Shown here piece after piece: positions 1-11,973 of a stretch of 64,000 bases of DNA. The stretch covers positions 2,728,001-2,792,000 of the forward strand of contig NW_025408671.1 in the NCBI RefSeq assembly GCF_020360975.1. Reading direction: 5' to 3'. The translations under genes were made by a program, and so were the position numbers. Positions within the stretch are counted from its first letter, which is position 1. Every line of letters begins with the position of its first letter. The DNA is from Hirsutella rhossiliensis. Lineage: Eukaryota > Ascomycota > Sordariomycetes > Hypocreales > Ophiocordycipitaceae. Under the pieces are notes generated by a model. The model did not search any database. It was not told the origin of the DNA and saw only the letters and a program-made list of their open reading frames with translations.

Positions 1-3000
1 AAGCCCTACCTTGCCAGGCCATGCCTGGAAGCTCCAGTTCCTCCTTTCTTGAAACTTGCGGATCACCGCCTGGGCCAGGTCGCTCAGCACGTAGAGGTTC
101 TCGCTCGTGTCAGAGTTGACGCCATCTCGCGTCTGCTTGACTCTCTCGGCATACTTGTAAATCAAGGAGATGTTCTCCTCGGTCGCAATGGCCCCTAGGT
201 AGAAGAGGAAGTAGTTTGCAAAGTCGGCAAGATCCTCGGTGTTGGAAGTGTAGTCGGGATGGTGTGCCAGTAGGGGAATCAGCCTGCCCATGATAGCCTC
301 CAAGATCTGCTGCTTCTTCTCCCCGTAGCAACGAGCCCGGGATCGAATCCAAGTCTCTACCCGGTTCTTGAGATCGGTCACGGGCTCGAAGGCGACCAGA
401 AACAGGATTGTGTGGAACCTTGCCCGGAGCTTTGCACGCGTCAGGTAGTCTTGCAGCTTCTCCATGAACCGCCGACGGACCTGAAGCTCGCTGTCCTGAA
501 TCAGCTCGGCAAGCTTGTTGAAGCTTGTCGGCTCAAGCTGCTCGTCGTATTTCTTGACAGTGCACAGCTTCAGCGTGAGGAGTCCTGCTAGCAGCCGAAG
601 GCGCTTCCTGTGGTGCAAGGGTGTGTCCTTGGTCTTGCAAAACTCCCCTTCGTTGACGACAAAAGTCTTTAGCAGCTTGAAAACTGGCTTGATCCTCTCC
701 TCGGCGTCGGGCTCCTCCTCCGTCGCCATGGCTTGGTTGGCCAATATCCTGAGTGACAGGCACTTGGCTTGTAGTTCCTCGTCCAGCTCGGCGTCGTCGA
801 TCCACGAAGGATCCGAATCGGCCTTTGCATCGGTCCGCACCTCACGGAGGATCTTCTTGATGGTCAAGTCGTGGATCGCTTCGTCCGAGTCGGCGGTGAC
901 CATGGGAGCAAGGCGTTCGAGCTGGCTGATCGCGGCCAGCCTCGTGAGAAAGTGCGGGGAGCCATAGTTCAAGTCCTTCATGACATTCCTCAAGAGATTC
1001 GTAGCCGTCACTTTGCTCTTGTCGTCGTTCTTGGCAAGAAGAACATTGACTGCGTACTTGGCAGACTTTGGGGGGGACCCGTAGAGTGCGTAGTTCATAA
1101 GCGTCTGGGTGAAGCCCCTGTCGTAGTTGATGTCTTGAGGGTATCTCTTGGAGTAGGATGAATATGCTTTCAGAATGTCCACCACCGCCGGGTCGTTACG
1201 TCTCTTGTCCGTTGGCGCCTGCTCAATAATCTCCTTGCGCAGTTCTTCTGCGTGCGCCTTGAAAATGTCGGGGTTTCGCTGCGATATGTCGTTCAGCACC
1301 TGATGGGCGACCCCGGCGAACCCCTCCTTGTCGCTTTTCGAATAGTCCATGATGGTCGCGAGATGGCTGCGGTTGAACATGAGGCAGCTGGAGCGGTAGA
1401 GAAGGGGGATGAGTGTGTCGAGACAGGCAGCCGCCGCGCCGGCCTGAATCTTAGTGATGAGCTCGTTGATGGCTCTCCGCACCGTCTTGAAGTCGCTCTC
1501 GGACTCGATGGCGTACTTGACGAGCTGGTAGCTACGGCGATCGTTGAGCTTGGCGAACTTTTGAAGGTCGCCGCGGACCTTGGCCGGGTCGGCGAAGAAG
1601 GCGCCGAGCCACTGGAACGTCTTGGCCAGGCTTGCCTTGACCTTTTCCTCGTTGGCATCCACGACTCCGCCGTTGTAGGCTTCGCACTGCTGAATAAAGA
1701 TGGCGACGCCCTTTGCGAACTGAGGTTGCCGCGCCTGCATGGCCAAGAAGGCCTTCTGGGCAGGATTGTCCAGGGATTTAAGCATGAGGAGGATCCGCTC
1801 GGCGCGTATCCTGTCCTGGTCCGCCGGACCGACGCCACCCTTGCCCTGAGCAGACTGGGAAGCGTTCTTGGCCCCCTTGCCCTTGATGAGGGGGTACTTG
1901 AGGGGCACAAGACATTCGAACATGACGCGGTCGAGCAGGATGTTCAGGTCGGGATCGTTGGCGTAGAATGCGTTGATGATGCGCGACGGGACGCCGGACA
2001 GGCACGCCGTCGCGGCCTCCTGGCCCTCGGCGATCTCGCCGGCCCCGACCGCCCACAGCTTCCCGAGCAGGACCATGGCGTCTACGCGCACGGCCGGTTT
2101 CCTGTCGCGGCACCTGTCTGCCAGGCTGGCGAGGATGGATCCCTCCTTGTCCACCCCGCCGGTGACGCCCAGCTTGGAAATGACATCCCGAAAATCAAAG
2201 AGCTCGATGGCTTTGACGGCTGCCAAGCGCACTTTTTCCTCGCTGTCGTTGAGCTTCTCCACGAGTCCCTGTACGAGCTCCCTCTCTTCTTCTCTGCTGA
2301 GACCGATGCCGCCTGCAGAGGTGGACAGGATGTAGCCGGCGGCGGTGACCCAGGCGGCACGGATGGTGCCCACCTTGTCGTTCTTTCTACCTACAAAACT
2401 CCGGTAGGTCCCGGCGTGCGTTTGGGCAAACGACTGCGGCGAGTAGGGCTTTGTTAGCACATTTGCTTCGACGGCTTCGGGGGTCCTGTCGTCGATCAGA
2501 CGGAGAGGGGGGTAAGCCGTGGGATCGAGAGTCGGCGGCGGCGGGGGGCCTGCGGCTCCGATTCCCGAGATCATGTCTCCAAATGTCTCGGTTGCTATCA
2601 GCCGCAAGTGCACGTTGTCGGCAGACAGCTCGGCGTCCAGCTGGGGCACGACATTTTGCAAGATTGCGGGCGCGGCCCTCCAGAGCTCGCGGATGAGCAG
2701 GTGAGCCTGACGAAGGCTCTTGAGGTCTGCCTCGGACGGGCCGGCATTGGCGTCCTCGTCTTCCGAGTCGTCACCCTGGCGGTAGCCATTGGCCTTTGTG
2801 GCAAAGCCCGAGGCGTTGAGGATGACGTCGCTAAAGTACTGGCTCACATAGCGCGACATCTTATCTGCGCAGCCGTTGCAAATGTTTTTGGCCATGATGT
2901 AGGCGGCGGGTTCCGTCTTGTGGAGGAGCGTCGACTGCTTGTCGTGCTGCTCCTTGGTGCGGCCACCCCCAGGGGGCGCCGCGCGCAGGAACTGGCTGAT

Positions 3001-3787
3001 GATGGCGTCGATGACGGTGGCTGGTATGCTGCCCGGAGACTCGTCTATGAGCTCCATGAGCATCTCGGTCAAGTGTATCTCAATGTCCTTGGCCACTTGC
3101 TCCTCGGCGGGGGCCTTTGCGCTGGCCGAGACACCATCAAAGGCCGAGTTGAAGAGGCGCAGCAAGAGGTCGTCGGCACCGTGGATCTCGGAGATGAGGA
3201 GGATGCTTTTGACATCGGTCAGGGACATGAGGACGTATTTGTGCTGGCTGTTGTAGGGATTGGTCGGGTCGTGGAGAGCGGGAAGGACGTCCTTGACGAA
3301 GAGCGAAAACATCATCTGCGCGGGGCCACTGTTAGCGATTGCACGTGTCCGTTTGTTTGTGGGCACGCACCTTGAGCTGGTCGTCGGTAAAGGGGGCGTC
3401 TGGGACGAAGAGGCGCAGGATGTCGACGAGGCAGCAGGCGGTATAAGCCTTGACACCGCGATCCTTGTGCTGGAGGAGGTTGCGGTGGGCCAGACTGGCG
3501 GCGACGGCCTTGAGGGAGTCGAGCTGGACCTCGCCCTGGTCGAAGTCGGCCAGCTCCTTTGACAGCCTCTCGAGGCGGGCGACGAGGGTGGCGCTGGGGA
3601 TGGGCTTGGCGGGCCGCCATGAAAGCTCTTCGCGGAAGCGGAGGCTGCGCATCTCGTGAGCTTGGTCGCCGGCTTCGGGCTCCGAGTCTGCTTCTTGCGG
3701 GGGTTCAGGGGCCTTGTCGTGCACGTGGTCGTCTTGCTCCTCGGCCTCCTCCACGTGCTCCTGGCGGCGAGCGCGGCGACGCGGCAT
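1..3787 (-). CDS. PDS5: Sister chromatid cohesion protein PDS5 (3' end missing)
   Basis: HEAT-repeat cohesin regulator that binds the cohesin ring in the nucleus and helps maintain cohesion. Exon 1 is 3787-3371, the intron is 3316-3370 (GTGCGT...CGCAG, 55 nt), and exon 2 runs from 3315 off the left edge, giving 1,244 visible residues without a stop (the family is about 1,450-1,550). Supporting stretches: an N-terminal basic/acidic tail starting MPRRRARRQ; the block SWRPAKPIPSATLVARLERL; KAYTACCLVDILRLFVPDAPF just before the intron; and the downstream helical repeats, still clear at RKFQERRNWSFQAWPGK near base 1. I chose the ATG at 3787 because the Arg-rich start resembles fungal orthologs; an in-frame ATG at 3898 would add 37 residues. 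I spot-checked the frame near 2460, 1080 and 600 and found no stop. The gene is transcribed away from the surface-protein gene at 5846. Strong family call; only the C-terminus is unseen. Confidence 0.93.
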
Positions 3788-5845
3788 GACGAGCAGCTGC
3801 GAGGGGACGTCGGAGGACTGAAAAGAGTCCAACGAGGCCGGGCGCGTGTCGAGTCGAGATGTCGCGCGGCGCGAGGGGCTCACTGCATGGCACGACACGG
3901 GCTGTGCCTTGTGAGCTCTGGAGGGCGACGATGGTGGGCTTGCAGGTGGGCGGGCGATGGTGATGGTGGTGGAGGGTGCGGGCAGCTGAGGTGGTGGTTT
4001 ATTATATTCGTATCACCTGCTCCGTACCGCCTGGCTTTTGTTAGCTGGCGTCGAGGCGCTACGCGGGCAGACGCGAAGGCGGGACGATGGAGGCGCCAAG
4101 CCGGCAGCGGGCACAGCCCACGCCACAGCGCAGCAGCGGCCCCGCGCAAGCAAAGCTCTGCGGCCAACGGGGCCGTAGCGGTACGTACCTTGCTGCGCGT
4201 CGAGTCGCACGCAGGAACCTACTGTAGTGCCTTGTTATGTAAGCCGTCTACTACCTAATATCCTAAGCCTCGCCGCGTCAAGCTTCAACGGCAAGCGTGC
4301 GGCCAACCAACGCCCCAGCAAACAAGATCCCTTCCTCGGGTTATTGGCGGACAACTCGACAGACGGCTTCCTGAGCCCTCGCAGGAGCCCGTCAGACGCT
4401 CGCTTCTTCCCTTCAACAAGAAGCCTCGAAAAGCCGTCTCGTTCGCTATCCACCAAAGACCAAAGACACTAAATCGTCCGTTGCTGGCGGGCCCTTTCCA
4501 AAGCTCAGGAGTCAGAACTTCCTCTGTCCAAGGACCACAGACCACGGACCACACCGCTCTCGTGCACAACCCTGATCCAATCTCCCTTGACAGGACTCTC
4601 CCATGAATACGGTCATCGCCGCCTATCCGCCGCAAACGGTCGCACTCAGTGGGGGCCGAGCCGGCGAGCTCTGAGCCGTGTCACACAGGTTACTCAAGAT
4701 TACGTCTGGAGTCCTTTCATCCCCCAACGAATCCTCGGGTCATACAAGTATCGTGACTGGACAACCTGGATGTCTTCGACATGCTCAGTGACTTCAATCT
4801 CGCTGACTGTGGCCTCTCCTTGCGGAGCAGTGGCAGCTGGCCCCTGAGAATTGCGCCAGGAGAGCGCCGCCTTCTTCCGATCAAGGCTTCTCGAGCTCCA
4901 TGAAACCGATGGCAGCGGCTCGCTTGCGCCACTGGAAGCTCCTCTTGTGTGTAATCGGCGGAGGGATGCAGCCATGGCCAGCCTCGGCCGGCCAAGGGAG
5001 TCTGCAAATTCAGAGCCCTGGCCTGATGACCTGGCTCGGTCGTTTCAGTCCCTCTCCCGGCAGCGGCAGTCTTGGACCCGTCGACTTTCGTCCTTGGGTA
5101 TCAAATCCTGCCTCAGATCATGCATGCTACAGTTCCCGTGCCTGTTGAACCGCGCCATGCTGCACCACGCTGTGCTCCTGAACCCCGAGGCGACGTTGCG
5201 CAGTTGCACGACGGCAGGCTGTGGGTTGGTCGACTCCATCTGCCACAGGGCGGCGACGTTCCATCTCGTAGAGAGCGCAGGGCGATACTGCGGCATCCAG
5301 ACACGAGAACGGGTCAATATGTCGAGTCCAAAATGCGTGCCTTGTCGTCCGACCTCGCCCCGGCAACAGCTGGCAGCCTCACCCGCGAATCAGCTGCCAG
5401 GAAAGCTCCTGTTCAGACTCACTCACTCACTCACCCCGTGTTTCCCAGGCATTATTCACTGATGCCTGAAAATTTCCCACCCCCTGTGACCTGTTTTCAA
5501 AACAAACGCCGCCCTTTTCTTCCTCCTCTTCCTCCTCCTTTCTCTTCCACTGCCACACCTCACCTCGTACGCTCATTTTCGCGGAACCACATCACTGCTC
5601 TCATAACCTTTCCTCTCGTTTATCGAGCACAAGCAAGCCTTGTTTCTTTCACTGTCCTTGTACGCATCATCAAACCTCTCCATTTCCTTGTTCTTCACTG
5701 CTTCTTGTGCCACATCGCACCAGCTGGCAAACACCCTGCCAGTCAGTCTGGAAGTCTCGTCCACCTCACTGACCAGTGCAGCATTTACCTTTTGTTCTTC
5801 GATCTGCTCCCTCGAGTGAAGCTCTCCCAGGCAGACTTGTCAAGT
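3788..5845. other. Divergent intergenic region, PDS5 / surface-protein gene
   Basis: About 2.06 kb with no gene I can support. Stop codons break up most frames, and the open stretches lack family resemblance. The right part (about 5400-5840) is strongly pyrimidine-rich on the + strand and looks like the 5' leader of the gene at 5846. The frame of that gene happens to stay open back to about 5072, but the translation there looks like UTR (Pro/Ser/His-rich, no domain). Confidence 0.6.
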
Positions 5846-7561
5846 ATGTGCACCAACGCTCGAGTTCCTGTCAGCAAAACTGATCACCCCAAAGTGGCCG
5901 TCATGAAGGATTCCGAGTCTGGCGAGATGGGCTTTTTCGTTGCGCCTCGCGCCAGGCCCAAGAAAGCGTTTCTTGCGGGCAAAGTCTTCACCGGAGGCGC
6001 CATCGCTCTGGGCTTGGTTGTCCTTGTTTTCGGAATCGGTCTCCTCGCTTCTCACTGCGGTTCGTTCAACGTCCACTACCGCTTCCTCCGCCTCGCGAAT
6101 TCTCTACTGACTCGATACAGAGCATTCGTTTCGTCCTGCTGCCGAGCTCCTTCAGGCGGAGCACATGGTGTCTGAGGCGGCTCATGAGCTCGTCGTCCGT
6201 GGCGAGGGAAGCGAGAGGGGCATCGTGTTTCGCTCGGTAGTTGATGCCATGGCCCTCAAGGTCGCTGGCTCCTCGGGACTCGGGACTATCACCATCACTG
6301 CCACTGCCACTGCCACTTCCACCGCCACCGCAACTGCATTCAAGCCTGTCGGCACCGTCGGCACCGTTGGCGGAACTGCTCGCGCTGTGACTACGCAGTC
6401 GGACACCGCTCAAACTTCTCGGATGCCCTCTGGCCAGTCCACGGCCGAGACTGCCCAGGAGGAGCACTCCTATACGGGCAGCTCTGACGCGGCACCAATC
6501 GGCGTCAGCGTTCCGATCTCGTAAGTTGCAATAGGCTTCCACAACATCATATCTTCTCCAGTCGCTGACAAGAAAGGACGCATACCAACCTGTCGACTAT
6601 CTACAGCATCCGGAGCACCGTCAACACTACTGTCCACCTGACCAAGACAAGGACGGCCACGACCACCGTGACACTGCCAGTCTCGTCCGAGTCCGTCTCG
6701 TCTGCGGCGGACGCTGGCATATGCTCTGCCGGCACTGCCACCAAGACTGTGTCTGTCTACGTCACAGTCTCTCCGCTGCCTGACCAGACCGTCACGGGCG
6801 ATGCGTCGACGGCTACCCAGGTCAATACGGATCTCTCTCTCACCAACCGCCTTCCGGATGTCACCCTGCCGGGCAAGCCTTCTACCCACACTGCAGTGCA
6901 GACCGACGTTTCCCTCACCAAGGGTCTGCCTGATGCGACCGTGTCGGGGAATCCCGAGACCCTGACAAACGTCAAGACTGACGTCTCCGCGACGACGGGT
7001 CTCCCGGATGCCACCGTCTCTGGAAACCCTAAGACGGTCACCAATGTCAAGACCAGCGAGAGTTTGACCTCGAAGACCACCACCGCGGCCACGACCGTTG
7101 TCATCACGGATCTCTGGGACTCTGTTCGCAGCTCCCGCAGAACCTTGACGGCAACCGTCACCATGAAAGAGACTGTCGCCGCCACCGAAGGCCCCACAGT
7201 CGTGACCATCACGGTTTCGGACCTCTACGGCCCCGGGGCGAAGCCGTCAGGCTCGTCATCTGCTCTGGCCGATGCTGCCACAGGGCCAGCTTCCGGTACC
7301 GAAGCCCTGACCACCGAGACGGTGACCGTGACGCAGACTGGAGGTCCTCCGGCCACCTCGATCACCACGGTTCATATCACGCCTGCCAAGAACACCACTG
7401 CTGCAGGCTATCCCTATCCCTCGGGGAGCGCCGCGGCGACGGCACCCATCGAAGTATCCGGGAGCAGCAAGCAGCCCCAGCCCCGGGGCTGGGGTGGCGG
7501 CGGATCCGTCAACCTCAGCTGCACCGTCATGCTGATTGCGGCCATGATGTTTGCGCTATAA
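5846..7561 (+). CDS. Thr/Ser-rich membrane or cell-surface protein with four 25-residue repeats
   Basis: Function unknown. Exons: 5846-6059, 6121-6520, 6577-7561; introns 6060-6120 (GTTCGT, CTACTGAC branch, CAG) and 6521-6576 (GTAAGT...AAAG). The total is 532 aa. A basic stretch ARPKK is followed by one hydrophobic segment at about residues 48-69 (GGAIALGLVVLVFGIGLLAS), which could be a signal anchor; alternative Met starts at residues 20 and 28 would make it a long signal peptide. A TATATATSTATATA tract follows. Four tandem copies of a unit beginning PD(Q/V/A)T(V/L) span residues 273-372 (bases 6779-7078). The last residues are small and hydrophobic (CTVMLIAAMMFAL) after a Ser/Gly/Pro spacer, which looks like a GPI-attachment signal. 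Composition suggests heavy O-glycosylation and a wall or surface location (inference). Intron 2 uses an AAAG acceptor because the earlier CCAG at 6561 leads straight into a stop. Confidence 0.72.
6779..7078 (+). repeat. Four imperfect 75-bp tandem repeats in coding sequence
   Basis: The units start at 6779, 6854, 6929 and 7004, each 75 bp (25 residues). All start PD and carry a central T/V-G-N/K-P/A element, then xNVKTDVS-like residues and L(T/A)xxL near the end. Units 3 and 4 are the most alike, sharing PDATVSGNP and TNVKT. They lie inside the surface-protein gene and keep frame. Confidence 0.85.
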
Positions 7562-8101
7562 GCCACACTCGAGTACTTGGAGGTTTTGCTGTGGACCGCG
7601 ACCCGGAAGGATAGGGGAGAGGGCTCGCTTGGTTTTGAGATTTTTTTGGGGGGGGTTCTTGGTGGATCGGATGGAGTATCAACGTTGAGATTCTACTCAC
7701 ATCGCAGCCACCTAGGTAATGAATACGAATGAAACTTGTGTGATGAAGCTGCACATGATGCCAAGTAATATGACCTGTGATGCCGGGCTGCTGTGATCAG
7801 CCGGCGTGGCCGGTCAGTGTTTCGAACAGGAAAAAAAGGACATAGACTGAAATAGGAAGAACACGAATACATTCGAATATCCAAAAGTGCCGCGGCACAT
7901 CACCAGGACAAGGTTACAACGCTGGACCGCGAAGCTCGTCCTACCAGCCGTTCGCACCAAAAACGCCACTGCATATTCAGAGCCCAGTACGCCCTCTTCC
8001 TGCCGCCGTTGCTACTGGCCACCTCTGACTTTGACAACAAAGCTACAATCAAATCGAACTGCCTCCGGAACTGGCCTGTCTGTGCCTCAAGCGCAGGCCA
8101 C
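7562..8101. other. Convergent 3' intergenic region
   Basis: 540 bp between two converging stop codons. A short T-run followed by a G-run lies at about 7640-7656. I see no gene; it presumably holds both 3' UTRs and polyadenylation sites. Confidence 0.6.
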
Positions 8102-9340
8102 CTACCGCCCACGCCTGCTCTCCTGGTCAGCGCGCGCCTGGCGGGCCTTCCAGCTGTCTCGGATCCGCCCGGCCGCCCGGTAGAGGTCCTTTTCCGACAC
8201 GCGGTCGCTGATGCTCTCGAGGACGCTGGTCACGGTGCTCCGGTGGTTGGCTTCTGACTTGTCGTCGCGGAAGCGGAGCATTCGCCACCGCCCTTGGTCG
8301 TCCTGGTTGCATTCAATGATGCGGTCGTTGAGCGGGTCATTGAGGCCCTTGAGCGTCTCCCACTCCTTTTCAGTCAGGTAGAGGTCGGAGAAGGCCTCGT
8401 ACCGATTCGGGCCGCTGTCTCCCTGAAATATCAACAGCTCGGCCCGGGGGACGCTGTCGTAATCGACAAACGGCTCGGTGATGCCTTCTCTCCTTTCCCA
8501 CTCCTCGGGCTCAACGGTTGGGAAGATGAGCTTGAGTCGAAAGTCGATTGTGTTTTCCTCTGGCGGCTTCCACTTGAGGATGTGAGGGTCTGTGCCATGC
8601 TTGTACGGCGTGTTGCGGCACGTGAAAATCAGCCCATCGTTTCCATGCTTCAGGCTCGGCAGCACCTGCTTGAACATCATCTCAATGCCATATCCCAGCT
8701 GAAAGGGCTTCATGTCGACAAAAAAAGGCTGGAACTGGAGCTCGTCTGGAAACTCAGCGAAGAGCTTCTCGTAGGGCGTGTAGAGGCGCTCCTTGAAGTA
8801 TGCCAGGCGCTTGTCGAGAGTCCGATCCATTAGCTTGTTTCCATCCATGACCAAGCAGTCGAAGACGAGGAACCTTGGCTGCTTCTTCCCGTTTGCCAGG
8901 CTATCCCACACGAGCTCGCCGTCCACGAGGGTCGCCGTGTGGAAAGCGCTCAGGTCATTAACGAGGGGGAAATGGAGATTGCGGTTGGTGATGAACCAGT
9001 AGTCGTTTTTACGGTCAATCAGGTAGTGCGCCTCTCCGCCGGCCTCGTCATCCGTCAAGTACAGAAGATAGCGGATGCCGTCCGATTTTTCGCACACGTA
9101 GTAACTGGGCACGCCACGTCAGCATCAGTCTCCGTCGAGTGGGCACAATTCATACTCTTGCTTCGTCATCTCGTCCAGGTGCGTCCGTGCGAAACTGACG
9201 GGCTGGGCGCCCGGGAAGCCCGTCTGGTGCCTCCCCAGCAACTCGGCCACTTCTTTGCGCATCGAATACAGAAGCTGCCCTTCTGCCTTGACCCCCGGCT
9301 CGTCGATGGAGCTAATCTGCCCGTCCGGCGACTGCTCCAT
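8102..9340 (-). CDS. CEG1: mRNA-capping enzyme alpha subunit (guanylyltransferase)
   Basis: Transfers GMP from GTP to the 5'-diphosphate end of nascent RNA polymerase II transcripts in the nucleus. Exon 1 is 9340-9156, the intron is 9105-9155 (GTATGA, CTGATGCTGAC, CCCAG; 51 nt), and exon 2 is 9104-8102; 395 aa, the usual size for fungal CEG1. Splicing joins MTKQ to DYYVCEKSDGIRY, placing the nucleotidyltransferase KxDG motif at K68-G71. Further motifs: the FLVFDCLVMDG block, DGLIFTCRNTPYKHGTDPHILKWKPP (family motif IV/V region) and the OB-fold C-terminal part with RWRMLRFRDDKSEANH. The start beginning MEQSPDGQISSIDEPG matches the expected fungal N-terminus. It lies head-to-tail behind SNX41 on the same strand, 502 bp apart, so it is probably a separate transcript. 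Confidence 0.95.
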
Positions 9341-9842
9341 GGCGGCTTCGGGTTCCCCAGGCGGGCGAGAAGGAGTGTTGCGCCTCGTGTCGCGAAAACA
9401 GAGCGAGGTGAGAAGCGGACGCGACCGCTACTTGTTAGCGATGCCAAGCGATGCCAAGCATCATAGTACGATGCAATGGCAGGACGCGCTGGAGGCGGGC
9501 GGTGAAGGGTGAGGTTTGCGAGGCAGCGGTGGAACAAACGACATCGGTCGTCGCACGCCACCCTTTTCTGGTTGCGCGCGATCCTTTATCGATAAGGGGC
9601 GGCATCCAGAATGACGTCTACTCGTAACTCGCCATCCGCGTGTTTGCAAGACAGCTTCGCAACGTCTTGATGGTTATGCGGCCCTTAAAATGGCACGGTC
9701 TTGGCCTTTTTTTATGTTCTGACTATTTCATTCATCATTAATGTGTCGATTCCGCAGTAACGCTCTCTCTCGGGCAGGACAGCAAAGGCAGTGCAGTGAA
9801 AAGGACACGGCAATAAACGTCCCCGCAACAAGCTTTCACGAG
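9341..9842. other. Spacer between SNX41 3' end and CEG1 5' end
   Basis: 502 bp holding the CEG1 promoter and leader and the SNX41 3' UTR. There is a tract of short near-repeats GCGATGCCAAGC at about 9438-9460. No gene or RNA structure recognised. Confidence 0.55.
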
Positions 9843-11973
9843 CTAGTTCTCCTCTATCTTGTCCACTTCTGCCCGTGCCTCTTCCCATTGCTGCTTGCTC
9901 TTCTTTGCCCATTCAATCTGGCTCTTCGCGTACGCGAGCTGTCAAGACCGATTAGCACATGTCGTCACAAGGTTTGGAGCATCCACTCACCATGTAGCGC
10001 CGCAAATCATCCTCCTTGTCCTTCTGGAATCTCCTCATGTCCTTGAGAACACTGGCGCTGGCCTCCCTCACGTCCCTTTCCGACGCTACCCTGGCTTGTT
10101 CCAGTTGCCCGATGGATTCCTTCGTCTTGCCAATCGTGTCCCGACGTGTCCGCTCGGGGTCGACGTCAACGACCCCTTGTACCGCATGACGGATGGGTCC
10201 GAATATCTTGTTTGTAATCGAGTTTCCGCTTGGCATCTTCCTGTGCGAAACACTGACGCTTCTCTCGGGCAGGCCTTGACTCGCCGAGGGCGGCGGCGAC
10301 GGAAAGTCCCCATGGGTCGTAGGGAAGTCGGAATCGATCGATTCCGTGTCCTCTTGCCCGGCCTCCCGCCGGTGCTGCGACGTGGGCTCCTTAAGGCTCG
10401 TCGATCGCTTCGGTGGGGGCGAAAGCTGCTGGCTGCTTGAGAGATATTGCTCAATGCGTCTCGCTTCCGCTTCGCTGCGTTCCAGTTGATCCAGCAGCGC
10501 TCTCTTCTTGTGGAGCTCTTCCGTCGTCAAGTCCTGTTGTATACGCTTGAGAACGCGGTATCGCAGCACGCTTCTCACAACGCCGGCGAACTGGGCATTC
10601 TCGCGCATCGGCTCGGCAAAGCTCGCACCCAGCGACCCTGACAACTCCTCGGTCGCAATATATGACAAGTCAGCGGCCTGGCCAACCCGCTCAATGGCAG
10701 GGCCGAGTGACGGCGCCTGTTCCGACAAAGCAAACGCATTATAGCGCGAGCCCAGTTCACACAAGTCTGCAGCGAGGGAGGACAAGTGGCTGAGAGTCCG
10801 CCGGTTGACCTTTTCCATAGGTCCCATCAGCAGCTGTTCCAGTTCCTTGGTCGACGCCTCGTAGACTACAAAGTGAGGATCAAGATCCTGCTCGTCCTGG
10901 CTGCTGTTTTCCGGAGGGAACCGTTCAACGGCGTGTGTGCCCGCTTGGATGGCCGAGGAGCTGATATCTTGGTTGCTCCCGGCCACCGTCCTGAGCTTGG
11001 CCGAGCTCGCAGGAACAGGCAGATAGCTGTGCGCAAGGGTGGGATTCGCCGTGTCCAGCGGGGGTGCTTTGAGCACCGATTTAGGAATGGACGCAACAGG
11101 GTGCGAATGCAGCACCTCGCTCTGCAATCAAGTCAGTATCGAGCGTAGAGGGTCAAGATAACTCGTGACAAGGAAAGCTACGCCATACCCAGCTTGCATT
11201 GGGGTCGAGAAACCTCCACCATACGCCATCGTCCCTGACGGTATCCATGCGACGACACCGATTTAGGAAGACGGCCAGCATGCGTTTGCGCAAGTCTATG
11301 ATTTGTTGGTCCTGCTTGGCGCTCGTCGGCTTGGCAGCATAGTCTGCCATGGTGTGCTTCTCCGGGATGGGGGGGATGATGAGTGTGGGGTGTAGGCGCG
11401 TGAGAGCTTCCCTCAGTGACGCAAACTCGGAGTAACGACGTCGTACTTCCAGATCCTGGAGCAGCAAGTCAGCGCAAACTCGTGGCGCCAGATTTCAAAC
11501 ATCTCACCCCAGTTCTGATAGTGTAGACGATGTATCTCCCACCGCTCTCCAAGCTCTTGCCGGCATCGGTGATGATGATTGGCATGTCCGGGTTCTCGTA
11601 GAGAATCTGCTCGATGCGGCTGTTGTAGCCACCCGGTTTGCGCCTTGGCGGTTCATTGTCCGTCGTGACGTCCTCGTGGTCGCTGTCGTCGTGAACAACG
11701 CTGTTGCGGAACGCTGGCTGGTCGTCCTCGCTGCCCGACGTCGGAGTATGGGGAGCGTCAAAGGGTCGGTCTGGCGTTGAACATTAGCGTTGCCGCAGAG
11801 GTGTAACAGAGCTGCTCATCGTATCGGCCAGATAGCTCTAGACAGAAGCAAGGTCAGGTTACGAGCTTACAGTCGCGAGAGGATGGAGACGTCGGGTTCG
11901 CCGAGGACGAGGATTGCGAATCGCGGCGGGCAAAGCTGGTGCCGTAGGGGTTGTTATCCTCGTCGTTCCACAT
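9843..11973 (-). CDS. SNX41: Sorting nexin-41 (PX-BAR sorting nexin, SNX41/ATG20 family)
   Basis: Endosomal PX-BAR protein for protein recycling from endosomes; relatives also act in selective autophagy. Five exons: 11973-11871, 11770-11508, 11455-11189, 11121-9991 and 9938-9843; introns of 100, 52, 67 and 52 nt; 619 aa. The ATG sits in CGCCACCATG and opens MWNDEDNNPYGTSFARRDS, a characteristic fungal SNX41 start. The PX domain spans exons 2-3, with RRYSEF at residues 128-133 and the PPIPEKH proline loop. Exon 4 carries the BAR-like helices (KELEQLLMGPMEKVNRRTLSH, RVLKRIQQDLTTEELHKKR) broken by a disordered Ser/Pro insert (about PPKRSTSLKEPTS to SVSHRK). The last exon restores the final helix LAYAKSQIEWAKKSKQQWEE. 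A model without this last exon would end in the 52-nt intron after RRYM. Confidence 0.94.

Noticed and set aside
1252..2457. 401-codon open frame on the + strand
   Set aside because: It lies entirely antisense to PDS5 exon 2, whose frame is open and conserved-looking; the + strand product has no recognisable domain.
4851..5462. 203-codon open frame on + in the PDS5 upstream region
   Set aside because: No domain, overlaps another equally open frame, and sits in leader-like DNA.
5072..5845. In-frame upstream extension of the surface-protein gene
   Set aside because: The translation is pyrimidine-leader-like (Pro/Ser/His/Phe-rich), without signal or domain; the ATG at 5846 is a more likely start.
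8102..11973. CEG1 and SNX41 as an operon-like or fused transcript
   Set aside because: 502 bp apart with their own starts; polycistronic mRNA is not expected in these fungi.
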